DNA of 8,956 bases from Kiritimatiellia bacterium (lineage in GTDB: Bacteria > Verrucomicrobiota > Kiritimatiellia > UBA8416), in assembly GCA_007126175.1 (NCBI GenBank), contig SLBU01000094.1:1-8956 (forward strand). Direction: 5' to 3'. Of this stretch, positions 1-7,132 are shown piece by piece. Numbering within the stretch: position 1 is the stretch's first letter; each line of letters opens with the position of its first letter. A program made the translations under genes and the position numbers. Below the pieces are notes generated by a model. It worked only from the letters and a program-made list of their open reading frames with translations. It was not told the DNA's origin and ran no database searches.

Positions 1-217
1 CGCCCTGCGCGTCGGTATACGTAATATCACGCAAAAAGCTTACGTCCTTCAGAGGATACCAGGTCCCCGTGAAATCAAGCCCCCGTGGTAACGGCTTGAA
101 AACCATAAAGCCCCCCATGAGCACCACCACAGCAAGCAAGCCGCACAGCACAGCGCGTACCCGTAGCTTACCCCGACCATCGCCACGTCTTTGGTTTCTC
201 CCAAAACAACATTTCAT
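1..217 (-). CDS. N-terminal part of a membrane-anchored protein, possibly phospholipase D-like (cut by window edge)
   Basis: An open frame runs from ATG at 217-215 off the left edge, giving 72 residues without a stop. An in-frame TAG lies four codons upstream, so the start is at or after 217. Seen: a basic N-terminus (residues 1-21, many Arg/Lys), one hydrophobic segment at about 22-40, then a stretch beginning KPLPRGLDF and continuing VSFLRDITYTDAQG. A single membrane anchor followed by 'KPLP...' and 'FL.D.TY.D..G' resembles the N-terminus of a family of membrane-anchored phospholipase D-like proteins. That match is from memory, and the HKD catalytic motifs would lie outside the window. No good ribosome binding site precedes the ATG. 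The 153 bases between this gene and hflC hold no convincing gene; a GATAAT hexamer (minus strand, 263-258) could be a -10 element. The frame is likely coding; the function is tentative. Confidence 0.6.
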   Translation of the reverse strand, partial: MKCCFGRNQRRGDGRGKLRVRAVLCGLLAVVVLMGGFMVFKPLPRGLDFTGTWYPLKDVSFLRDITYTDAQG

Positions 218-370
218 GCTGGAATGCTAAAGGACAATGCCCTGGCGTTCAATGCCGATTATCGTGCACGCAATACAAGCAATCCGCCATCCCGCACAGG
301 CGTCTCGGCTCGCATATCTTGCCAGATTTCGTGACGCATGCCCCGCCTACCCGGTACCCTCACCTTGTGC

Positions 371-1315
371 CTACTCCCCGCGAACTTCCAGATAACGGAA
401 AAAGTCCGAATCGGCGCGGAAGAACAGCGTCGCATTTGCACCGATGGCCCGGTAATGTTCCAGCGTCTCAAAAAACGCATAGAACTCGGGGTCCGCTCCA
501 TAGGCACTCCCATAGATTCGCGTGGCCTCGGCATCCGCGTTGCCACGAATCTCGGCCGCCTGGCGCTCCGCCTCGGAGCGGATACGCTGTAAATCGCGTT
601 CCATCCCACCCAGAATTTCCTGGCTGCGGCCTTGCCCCTCGGAACGAAAACGCTCGGCAATCGATTGGCGCTCGGCAATCATCCGGTTTTCCACTTGCCG
701 GCGCACGGAATCAATATAGTTTACCCGCTTTACCCGCACATCGTGCAGTTCAATGCCCAATTCCGGCATCAGACGCTGCGCCCGCTGCAGGATTTCCTGC
801 TCTAGCCGCTCGCGCCCCAGCTTGGGCGTCTGCTGTAACTCATCGGGATCAATATCCGCAGCCAGCTCATCTTCCAACTCGTCCAAGTTCACGGTCCAGT
901 CGCCCGAACGCACAATCTCTTCCAACTCTGTCGAAGAAACCATATCCCGCACAACGGAATCGATGATGTCGTCCAGACGCGAACGTGCGCCCAGTTCATC
1001 GCGCACGCTACGCAAAAATTGCAGCGGGTCGGCGATGCGCCAGCGCGCCGTGGTATCCACCAGAATAAACTCACGCCCCCGCGTAGGGATCTGCGAGACA
1101 TCGCCATCCCAGACCAGCAGGCGCTTGTCAAAGCGGCGTACTTCCTGCCACGGCAGCTTGCGCTTCAGGCCGGGCTCGGTAATGACGTCCCCCACCGGAT
1201 CCCCGAACTGTACAACGATGGCCTGCTCGGCCTCATCCAGCACAAACAACACCGTTCGGGCCATAAACCCAATCAGCACCAGCACAACAGCAGTTATAAT
1301 CAGTTTGGTTTTCAT
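371..1315 (-). CDS. hflC: HflC, SPFH/band 7 membrane protein, FtsH protease modulator subunit
   Basis: This 314-residue protein is a subunit of the HflK-HflC complex, which in known bacteria encloses the membrane protease FtsH and limits its access to membrane substrates. Seen: one N-terminal membrane helix (about residues 4-26), then an SPFH domain with the HflC signatures RRFDKRLLVWDGD (60-72), IPTR (76-79) and DTTARWRI (87-94), followed by RLDDIIDSVVRD. Next comes a long charged, Ala/Glu/Arg-rich helical region (roughly 200-275) typical of SPFH oligomerisation, ending in a hydrophobic C-terminal part. Length is close to E. coli HflC (about 334). The ATG overlaps the hflK stop as ATGA (1312-1315), and GGGAGG sits 6-7 bases upstream, so translation is probably coupled. 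No clear U-tract terminator was found downstream. Identification is secure. Confidence 0.96.
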   Translation of the reverse strand: MKTKLIITAVVLVLIGFMARTVLFVLDEAEQAIVVQFGDPVGDVITEPGLKRKLPWQEVRRFDKRLLVWDGDVSQIPTRGREFILVDTTARWRIADPLQFLRSVRDELGARSRLDDIIDSVVRDMVSSTELEEIVRSGDWTVNLDELEDELAADIDPDELQQTPKLGRERLEQEILQRAQRLMPELGIELHDVRVKRVNYIDSVRRQVENRMIAERQSIAERFRSEGQGRSQEILGGMERDLQRIRSEAERQAAEIRGNADAEATRIYGSAYGADPEFYAFFETLEHYRAIGANATLFFRADSDFFRYLEVRGE

Positions 1316-2316
1316 GGCTGCACCTCCCTTTTGTTCAGATCCAAGAGCGGCAGCGGGCTCATCTGCCCATCCTGCACCATGATCACTCGTCCAGCACGCG
1401 GCAAGACATCCCGTAGCGTTTCCAAATACAGACGCGTCCGGGTTACCTCACGGGCATCTTTGTATTCTTCCAGGACCGCGCGGAAGCGCGCCGTTTCGCC
1501 CATCGCCCGATTCACACGCTCGGTGGCATAGCCCTCCGCTGCGGCAATCGTACGCAGCGCAGCCCCCTCGGCACGCGGCACTTCCTGATTCACGCGCTTC
1601 TGCGCCTCATTAATGGTTTGCTCGAGCTCCTGCCGCGCCTCGTTGACTTCATTGAAAGCCGGTTGCACCCGCGACGGCGGCACCACATCCTGCAATTCAA
1701 CCGTTATAATATGAATGCCCGCCTGATACTGATCCATGGCCGCCTGAATCTCTTCGCGTGCCATCTGCTGGATATCCACGCGCGCAACCGTCAATACCTC
1801 AGCCCCCAAACGATTGCCGACCACGCGGCGCATGACCGATTCCGAAATATCGCGCAACGTGCGGGTGGCTTCGCGCACCTCATACACGAACTTGATCGGA
1901 TCGTTGATCCGGTACTGTACCACCCACTCCAGATCAATCACATTCAAGTCGCCCGTCAACATTAGCGACTCATCCTCAAAAGCCTTATCCTGGTATTGGG
2001 TCCGACTGCGGGCACGCACTGCCTCCGTGCGAAACCCGAACTCCTCCTTCAACACCCGCGCCGTGGCCAACTTCTGCACCTGCTCAATGCCAAAGGGCAG
2101 CTTGAACTGCAACCCGGGCCCCGTAATCCGGTGCACGGCACCAAAGCGCTTCACGACCGCCTCTTCTTCGGTATCCACCTTGTAGACCGCCGTCAGTAAT
2201 GCCACCACCGCCAGAATAACGACGACCAGCCCCAGCAAGGCCGGTAGCGCCAGTTTCGGCGAAGGCACGGGAACATCAATGTAGGTCCCGTTCCCTGTAT
2301 CAATTCGTATTGCCAT
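1312..2316 (-). CDS. hflK: HflK, SPFH/band 7 membrane protein, FtsH protease modulator subunit
   Basis: This 334-residue partner of HflC alternates with it in the membrane cage around FtsH. The start chosen is ATG 2316-2314, giving MAIRIDTG, because a strong AAGGAGG lies 8 bases upstream. The frame stays open to an ATG at 2391, but that longer form would read through this site and overlap the preceding gene. Seen: a short N-terminus, one membrane helix (about 24-45), then the SPFH domain with EEFGFRT, SLMLTGDLNVIDLEW, VVQYRI.DP and ESVMRRVVG, all typical of HflK. The helical region that follows contains Q/E/A-rich repeats. It lacks the long Gly/Pro-rich cytoplasmic N-terminal extension of E. 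coli HflK (419 residues), so only a short cytoplasmic tail remains. It lies 64 bases downstream of the ebo-type operon on the same strand; no ftsH is in the window. Confidence 0.95.
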   Translation of the reverse strand: MAIRIDTGNGTYIDVPVPSPKLALPALLGLVVVILAVVALLTAVYKVDTEEEAVVKRFGAVHRITGPGLQFKLPFGIEQVQKLATARVLKEEFGFRTEAVRARSRTQYQDKAFEDESLMLTGDLNVIDLEWVVQYRINDPIKFVYEVREATRTLRDISESVMRRVVGNRLGAEVLTVARVDIQQMAREEIQAAMDQYQAGIHIITVELQDVVPPSRVQPAFNEVNEARQELEQTINEAQKRVNQEVPRAEGAALRTIAAAEGYATERVNRAMGETARFRAVLEEYKDAREVTRTRLYLETLRDVLPRAGRVIMVQDGQMSPLPLLDLNKREVQP

Positions 2317-2324
2317 AACCCCTT

Positions 2325-2331
2325 CCTCCTT
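2325..2331 (-). promoter_or_regulatory. Ribosome binding site of hflK (decides the start)
   Basis: On the minus strand the sequence reads AAGGAGG, then 8 bases, then ATG at 2316. This near-perfect Shine-Dalgarno sequence fixes the hflK start at 2316 rather than at the upstream in-frame ATG at 2391. Confidence 0.85.
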
Positions 2332-2343
2332 AATATGTGACGA

Positions 2344-2372
2344 AGAGTAGGCCACCAGCCACACAACGTCAA
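2344..2372 (-). promoter_or_regulatory. Possible sigma-70-type promoter for hflKC
   Basis: On the minus strand TTGACG (2372-2367) and TACTCT (2349-2344) are separated by 17 bases. The -35 matches the consensus at 5 of 6 positions and the -10 at only 3 of 6. It would start transcription near 2337, about 20 bases before hflK, leaving room for its ribosome binding site. It lies in the 64-base gap after the eboF-type gene. If real, hflKC can be expressed apart from the upstream operon. The weak -10 keeps confidence low. Confidence 0.33.
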
Positions 2373-2380
2373 GAAGCGCC

Positions 2381-3757
2381 TCACGGCGCAAGTAGATGCT
2401 GCAAGATCAGATCCTTTACCGCAATGGGCGCATAGCGCGCCTGGGGAAGCAGATCCGGGGCACTCGAAATGAGCACCGGATCCTGCATCACATCATCGGC
2501 GGCGCGGCCATGCGAGCCCTTCACCAGACTGGCATCGAGGGGGATGACATCCATCAGATAGCGGAATCCCAATACTTTACGCAGGAGTTTGCCCGCAATC
2601 TGCAGCCGCGGAAAGCGGAGGGCCGGATCGAGGAACAACTCGGCGGGGTCATAGCCCGGCTTCCGGTGAATGTCCACACAGCGGGCAAAGTCCGGCGCGC
2701 GCTGATCCTCCAGCCAATAGTAATAGGTAAAAAAGGCATCTTTATTGGCGATTACCACCAAATCCCCGCCGCGCTCGTGCAGGATGTGGTGCTTGCGCTG
2801 GCCCTCCGCATCCAGGACAACATCGATGCCCGCGACGCTCTCGAGCAACCCTTTGACCGCCGCCACATCCTCCGGCCGTGCCACGTAGACATGCGCGACC
2901 TGGTGGTCGGCCACCGCAAAGGCCCGCGAAGCCCCTGCATCCAGCAGTTCGCGCCCCAGCTCCTCGCGCACAGCCAGCCAGCCGTTCTCGCGCAGTACCC
3001 GGTTGATATGAACCGGACGGTTCACCGGCAAGATCCCGTATTCGGACAATAGCAGGATGCGGGCACCCCGCGCCGCATAGAACGCAATCAGATCCCCGCA
3101 GACACGGTCGATTTCCCCCAGCTCGGTAGCAATCTTGTCCGGGTCCGGTCCCACGCGCTGCAGGCAATAATCAAGATGTGGCAGATAAAGGAGTGTCAAG
3201 GTGGGGTTCTGCTTTGCCTCCACCAAGCGGGCCGATTCCGCAATCCACTCGGTCGATGCAATCGATGCCCCCGGCCCCCAGAATTTGAACAACGGGAAGG
3301 TGCCGAGCTTTTGCTGCAATTCGTCGCGTAAACCCGCAGGTTGCGTATAAATGTCCGGCAGTTTGCGACCGTCTGCAGGATACATCGGGCGGGGCGTAAT
3401 ACTGATATCGGCCGTCGAGTACATGTTGTACCACCAGAACAGTTTGGCACAGGTGAAGGACGAATCGAGCTTACGGGCAGTCTCCCACACCTTCTCGCCT
3501 TGCACCAGCTTGTTGGACTGCCGCCAGAAGCGAACTTCAGCCTCATCCTTGAAATACCAGCCGTTCCCGACAATGCCATGTTCCTCCGGCCAGGTGCCCG
3601 TCACATACGTGGACTGGGCCGAACACGTCACAGCCGGAAATACCGGGGCGGTGGTGGCGCATTTTCCAGCCTCCACAAACGCCCGGATCCGCGGTGTATG
3701 CGGCCCGATGAGCTGCTGCGTGAGCCCGACAACATTGATAACGACAGTCTTGTGCAT
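2381..3757 (-). CDS. eboF: EboF-type alkaline phosphatase superfamily / nucleotide pyrophosphatase-phosphodiesterase-like protein
   Basis: This 458-residue protein has the alkaline phosphatase/NPP fold as far as motifs show. Substrate unknown; a phosphate ester or diphosphate of the ebo pathway product is a reasonable inference. Seen: N-terminal strand VVINVVGLT (5-13); the nucleophile region VFPAVTCSAQ (39-48) with probable nucleophile Thr44; TG.WPEEHGI.GNGW (53-67); LPHLDY (192-197); SEYGI (238-242); ADHQVAHVYV (283-292); DIHRKPGYDP (362-371); and GSHGR (414-418) near the C-terminus. Several positions that bind metal in classical NPP enzymes are changed: no Asp before Gly11, Gln200 where His is usual after Asp196, and Glu239-Tyr240 where Asp-His is usual. 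No signal peptide is evident, so it is probably cytoplasmic. GGAGG precedes the ATG, and the gene follows eboC after 18 bases. Family assignment is firm, catalytic activity is not. Confidence 0.88.
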   Translation of the reverse strand: MHKTVVINVVGLTQQLIGPHTPRIRAFVEAGKCATTAPVFPAVTCSAQSTYVTGTWPEEHGIVGNGWYFKDEAEVRFWRQSNKLVQGEKVWETARKLDSSFTCAKLFWWYNMYSTADISITPRPMYPADGRKLPDIYTQPAGLRDELQQKLGTFPLFKFWGPGASIASTEWIAESARLVEAKQNPTLTLLYLPHLDYCLQRVGPDPDKIATELGEIDRVCGDLIAFYAARGARILLLSEYGILPVNRPVHINRVLRENGWLAVREELGRELLDAGASRAFAVADHQVAHVYVARPEDVAAVKGLLESVAGIDVVLDAEGQRKHHILHERGGDLVVIANKDAFFTYYYWLEDQRAPDFARCVDIHRKPGYDPAELFLDPALRFPRLQIAGKLLRKVLGFRYLMDVIPLDASLVKGSHGRAADDVMQDPVLISSAPDLLPQARYAPIAVKDLILQHLLAP

Positions 3758-3775
3758 AGATTTCCTCCCAAAGAA

Positions 3776-4660
3776 TCAGGTTCCGGCAATATAATGCTGC
3801 AGAAAGCGTGTAAGAACAAACAGGCCGACACAAAGGGCAACGGGCCCCGGCACGCCATGTGCCGCAAGTACCATCGCATCGAAGAGCGCAATCCCAGCCA
3901 GCAGGCGGACAATCCCGGCCCCGATATCCTTGTTTGCGCGGCGGTAGACAAACTGCAGACTGTAGCCGCACCATACCAGGAAGAGCCCCGCTACGGGCAG
4001 ATACGGCCACGGGGCCTGAAAACCGAAATAGGCGGCGGGCAGCACCAGCAAGACAATCGGCCAGTAGCGGGTAAAATCCGCCCGCGTCTCGCTACGGGCA
4101 ATATAGGTTAGCCCCGCCACATACAGGAACAAGAGCAAGGCGGCGACACCTAGGCGCATGGTATCGGTTCCGGAAACCGCCACGAATGTGGTGATGTAGA
4201 CCAGTGCCCGTGCCAGTGCCATCACGAAATGCCCCAAGGGATTGCGCTTGTGCCAGCGATCATAGACGACGATCACCCCGACAAGCAGCAGCCCGCAGAG
4301 CAGCGCCTCAACACGGACAAGCGCCAGCAGGAACAACCCCACAAGGAAGTACCCCAGCGCAAAGACCAGCACCGTACGCGGCAGAAGTACCCCGCTTGGT
4401 AGCGGACGCTCGGGTCGCTCCCGGCAATCGATCGGATAGTCGAAAAAATCGTTCAGGTACATCCCGGCGGTATAAAACAGACCCATCGCAACGGCCACCA
4501 ATACCAACGGAAGTGCCACATCCCCACGATTATGGGTGGCGCCCGCCCCCGCCATGATGGCTGCCGCGAGCACATTCGTCAGAATCGTCGGCAGATTGGA
4601 TATGCGCGCCAACCGCAGATGCGCCAGCCACACGGACCCTTGGACCACGCCCAAGCTCAC
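3776..4660 (-). CDS. eboC: EboC, UbiA-type integral membrane prenyltransferase-like protein
   Basis: This 294-residue polytopic protein, with about eight or nine hydrophobic segments, belongs to the UbiA superfamily, which transfers isoprenyl chains to acceptors within the membrane. Seen: the first Asp-rich motif N70-D71-F-F-D74-Y-P-I-D78 followed by RERPERPLPSG (80-90), the usual diphosphate/Mg binding site, and YDRWHKRNP (133-141) after the next helices. The second Asp-rich motif of classical UbiA (DxxxD) is not visible. The corresponding loop appears to read YIARSET (186-192), leaving Glu191 as the only acidic residue of that motif. The start is GTG at 4660-4658, overlapping the eboE stop as GTGA (4657-4660), so translation is probably coupled; a later GTG at codon 10 is possible. 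In ebo clusters this is the prenyltransferase step. The acceptor, probably the EboD-derived product, is unknown. Confidence 0.9.
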   Translation of the reverse strand: MSLGVVQGSVWLAHLRLARISNLPTILTNVLAAAIMAGAGATHNRGDVALPLVLVAVAMGLFYTAGMYLNDFFDYPIDCRERPERPLPSGVLLPRTVLVFALGYFLVGLFLLALVRVEALLCGLLLVGVIVVYDRWHKRNPLGHFVMALARALVYITTFVAVSGTDTMRLGVAALLLFLYVAGLTYIARSETRADFTRYWPIVLLVLPAAYFGFQAPWPYLPVAGLFLVWCGYSLQFVYRRANKDIGAGIVRLLAGIALFDAMVLAAHGVPGPVALCVGLFVLTRFLQHYIAGT

Positions 4661-5922
4661 TGCGATACGTCCCTGCCGGCATAACGAGCGGGCAGTACCT
4701 GGCGCGTCCAGGTAAACTCCCGCACAATCGAATCAGCCAGATCCTGCTTGAGATGCGACGGCAACACATCCCAGGTATACGTTTCGATCTCCAGATGGTT
4801 GGTGAAACGGTTCTGCGCAAGCACGGCCAGGGTGTCCAGGATATCCTGCTGCGTGGAACCAAACGCACCACAGTTGGCCGTGAAGACCGGCACATGAAAA
4901 TGCACCCGCCACTCGCGCGCCGCAACTCCCTCCGCGGGCAGACCAGCCAGCGCATCCGGCAAATCCCGGTAGCGCGTCAGACTCCCATCCGCATTGCGCT
5001 GGATCACCTGATGCAGATAGGTGGACTCCATGTAGGGCGCCAAGGCCGCAGGAAGATCCTCAACCGCCAATCCCGCAGGCTGCCCGGCCCCCGCCAAGGG
5101 AATTTTCAGGGCCGAACTGATCTGCACTTTGCCAATCCTGATTCCCATGGATGCAAGCTGCCCAACAAAATCATGAGGGGTTTCGTACGCAATCGCCATG
5201 TGGCAGGTATCCAGACACACGCCAACATAACGCAACAACACCGCCCGCGCCGCCTCCTGCGAAAGCCCCGCGGCAGCCGCTACTTGCTCCGCGCCGCCCG
5301 CCAGCAAATGATCCCGGAAAAAGGCACACACCTCACCAGCCGTTTCCAGCAGCCCATCGGGCTCCGGCTCCAGATCAACGTGGATGTACTTGCCGGTCTC
5401 CTCCTCGGTGGCAAGCAGTGCCTGCGTTACCCGGACGAGTTGGGCGACACACGCCGCCCAATCCGGAGCGGCGGCGGCAGCCGTCCCATCCAGCCAGGGC
5501 TTGTAGGAAAGCGGGCTCGTCGAGATGCTGCCCTCGGACACATCCGCCGGCAGCAAGCCCGCCAGGATCTGTGCCAGCCGTATCGTATAATCCCCCCGCT
5601 CCCTTGTGCGCCAGTCGGGCGCATGCACCATCTCCTTGACCTTCTCCCGATGAAACGAGCCATACGGAAAACCATTGAGCGTAAACACATACAACCCATC
5701 CCGCTCCAGCGCATCCCGAAATGCTGCCAGTCGGTTGCCCTCCTGTAGCTCGACCGCAGCCAGATTGGAAAGCCGCAGCCCAATTCCGAATGGCCGCTCC
5801 GGGCAAAGCCTCTGCTTCAGTTCCGGACCATAGGTTGCCAGACTGCTGCGCACCTCCTCCCAGGCTTCACCGGGATGGATATTCGTGCAGTAGGTCAAAT
5901 GGAGATCATCAGCAAGGTGCAT
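4657..5922 (-). CDS. eboE: EboE, xylose isomerase-like TIM-barrel protein of ebo clusters
   Basis: This 421-residue protein is annotated in databases as 'metabolite traffic protein EboE'. The fold is the xylose isomerase/AP endonuclease TIM barrel, normally a metal-dependent isomerase or epimerase; its reaction is not established. Seen: HLTYCTNIHPGE (8-19) at the N-terminus; LYVFTLNGFPYG.FH (77-91); PDWR (102-105); GSISTSPLSYKP (131-142); HVDLEPEPDG (181-190); GVCLDTCHMA (234-243); KVQISSALK (265-273); VHFHVPVF (340-347); and HLEIETYTWDVLP (376-388). Probable metal ligands include Glu185 or Glu187, Asp238, His241, His341/His343 and Glu378 or Glu380. The motifs are spread along the whole length, so the protein looks intact. 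It starts 9 bases after the eboB stop with a modest AGGCGG ribosome site and overlaps eboC at its end. Assignment to EboE is strong. Confidence 0.93.
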   Translation of the reverse strand: MHLADDLHLTYCTNIHPGEAWEEVRSSLATYGPELKQRLCPERPFGIGLRLSNLAAVELQEGNRLAAFRDALERDGLYVFTLNGFPYGSFHREKVKEMVHAPDWRTRERGDYTIRLAQILAGLLPADVSEGSISTSPLSYKPWLDGTAAAAAPDWAACVAQLVRVTQALLATEEETGKYIHVDLEPEPDGLLETAGEVCAFFRDHLLAGGAEQVAAAAGLSQEAARAVLLRYVGVCLDTCHMAIAYETPHDFVGQLASMGIRIGKVQISSALKIPLAGAGQPAGLAVEDLPAALAPYMESTYLHQVIQRNADGSLTRYRDLPDALAGLPAEGVAAREWRVHFHVPVFTANCGAFGSTQQDILDTLAVLAQNRFTNHLEIETYTWDVLPSHLKQDLADSIVREFTWTRQVLPARYAGRDVSQ

Positions 5923-5931
5923 TATATCCGC

Positions 5932-6771
5932 CTATTTCATCAGCCGCAGTACCGCGCCCGGCACCCGGTGCTTGAGCTTGAACTTCGGACATTGCCCCAG
6001 AAATTCGGCGGGATTCTCGTAGACCACCTTACGAATGGTCTCCTCGCTGTGCCCGCGCCGGCGCATTTCGCCGATAAACTGTGGAATGGCAATCGGGTGA
6101 CTCGGTGCCCAGTCGCAGGCCGAAGCCACACAAACGCGCTCCGTGCCGTAGCGCTCAATCAGATCCACCGCACGGCTATGCGTTACCTTGGTCGTCGGAT
6201 ATAATGTCAATCCCGTCCAGAAGCCATTCCCCAGAATCATCTCGATCGTGTGCTCCTCGGCATGATCCAGCATCACCCGTCCCGGCGTCAAGCGCTTGTC
6301 TGCCAGCAAGGTATCCACCATCACCTTGGTCCCCTTGTACTTGTCCTCCAGGTGCGGCGTATGGATATGAATCAATTCATTGGTTTGCATCGCCAGTTCC
6401 ACATGCTCGATAAAGGTGGCCAGCTCGTTGCGCGTTACACGATTCAAGCCAATCTCCCCAATCCCCAGTACATTCGGATGATCCAGAAATTCCGGGATGA
6501 TCTTCAGCACGGCCTTGGCCATTTCCCGGTCCTCGCTCTCCTTGGGGTTCAAACACAGCCAGCAATAATGCTGTATGCCGTACTGCGCAGCACGCTTGGG
6601 CTCGTATTCTGTGATCCGGTAAAAATAATCCCGGAAATAATCCGGTGTGCAGGTATCATACCCCGCCCAGAAAGCTGGCTCTGAAATGGCTACACAGCCG
6701 GTAAGCGACATCATCTCGTAATCGTCGGTTGTCCGCGAGGACATATGCGCATGTAAATCAATGTATTGCAT
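5932..6771 (-). CDS. eboB: EboB-type TatD-family metal-dependent hydrolase
   Basis: This 279-residue amidohydrolase-superfamily protein is related to TatD deoxyribonucleases. In ebo clusters the substrate is thought to be a small metabolite rather than DNA, but this is unproven. Seen: DLHAHM (5-10), where His7 and His9 are the first two metal ligands; GIGEIGLN (103-110) with Glu106; HIHTPH (135-140) with His137; MLDHAEEH (167-174) with His170; and [10 protein letters not shown] (217-226) with catalytic Asp220. All expected TIM-barrel ligands are present, so it should be an active metalloenzyme. A Cys/Trp-rich segment CWLCLNP (70-76) follows the second strand. The start at 6771 is preceded only by a weak ribosome site. 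It lies 45 bases after the small unknown gene and 9 bases before eboE. No signal peptide; cytoplasmic. Confidence 0.9.
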   Translation of the reverse strand: MQYIDLHAHMSSRTTDDYEMMSLTGCVAISEPAFWAGYDTCTPDYFRDYFYRITEYEPKRAAQYGIQHYCWLCLNPKESEDREMAKAVLKIIPEFLDHPNVLGIGEIGLNRVTRNELATFIEHVELAMQTNELIHIHTPHLEDKYKGTKVMVDTLLADKRLTPGRVMLDHAEEHTIEMILGNGFWTGLTLYPTTKVTHSRAVDLIERYGTERVCVASACDWAPSHPIAIPQFIGEMRRRGHSEETIRKVVYENPAEFLGQCPKFKLKHRVPGAVLRLMK

Positions 6772-6816
6772 AACATTGCATCCGTTCCGTTACTATTCTT
6801 GTTCTACAACCCCTAT

Positions 6817-7113
6817 TCAAGATCGTACCGCACCAAAGGCACTCTGCACATCGCGCTCCAGCAACGGTTCAATGTGCCGATCACTCAACCCCATCTGGAT
6901 ACGCTTGACTTTGTCCGGGGCATCGCCCACCAACGCAGCGAGAACCTCACGAAACGCCACTATCCGGAAATCGGTCTCGCCATCCAGCTCGCGGGCACGG
7001 TCGAATCGATCCAGAAAGGCCGCAATCTCCAAAAGATGATTACGAGCCTTTAAAAAATCCACATCAAGTATTTCTACCTGTGTTAACGGACAGCTTTTTT
7101 CATACTGATCCAT
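6817..7113 (-). CDS. Small helical protein of unknown function inside the ebo-type operon
   Basis: This 98-residue protein is not recognised with certainty. It is highly charged and predicted mostly helical, with no membrane segment or signal peptide. The core reads FLKARNHLLEIAAFLDRFDRA (20-40, stated in two parts: FLKARNHLLEI, AAFLDRFDRA), then DFRIVAFREVLAAL (48-61), K..RIQ..LSD (68-78) and a C-terminal IEPLLE (81-86). This pattern suggests a compact three- or four-helix protein, perhaps an adaptor or subunit. It occupies a place where other ebo clusters could carry eboA, but it is much shorter and lacks the motifs I associate with EboA. A GGGGGAGAAG ribosome site precedes ATG 7113, and the eboD stop is 19 bases upstream. 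Coding status is supported by tight spacing and by the lack of any longer alternative on this strand; it is not a frameshift remnant of a neighbour. Confidence 0.78.
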   Translation of the reverse strand: MDQYEKSCPLTQVEILDVDFLKARNHLLEIAAFLDRFDRARELDGETDFRIVAFREVLAALVGDAPDKVKRIQMGLSDRHIEPLLERDVQSAFGAVRS

Positions 7114-7132
7114 AGTCTTCTCCCCCCCTCAT

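Noticed and set aside
259..339. 26-codon minus-strand frame between hflC and the left-edge gene
   Set aside because: No ribosome site, no recognisable motif, and short enough to occur by chance.
2317..2391. Upstream ATG at 2391 as the hflK start
   Set aside because: It would overlap the eboF-type gene and read through a strong ribosome site at 2331-2325 that suits the ATG at 2316.
4753..5748. 331-residue plus-strand open frame opposite eboE
   Set aside because: Antisense to a gene with clear family motifs along its whole length; Arg/Gln-rich composition typical of a shadow frame. The same applies to the long plus-strand frames at 2396-3052, 3341-4111 and 7598-8326.
6817..7113. The small gene as eboA or a broken eboA
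   Set aside because: It is far too short, lacks the motifs I associate with EboA, and no extra coding sequence is left in the 45-base gap after it or the 19-base gap before it.
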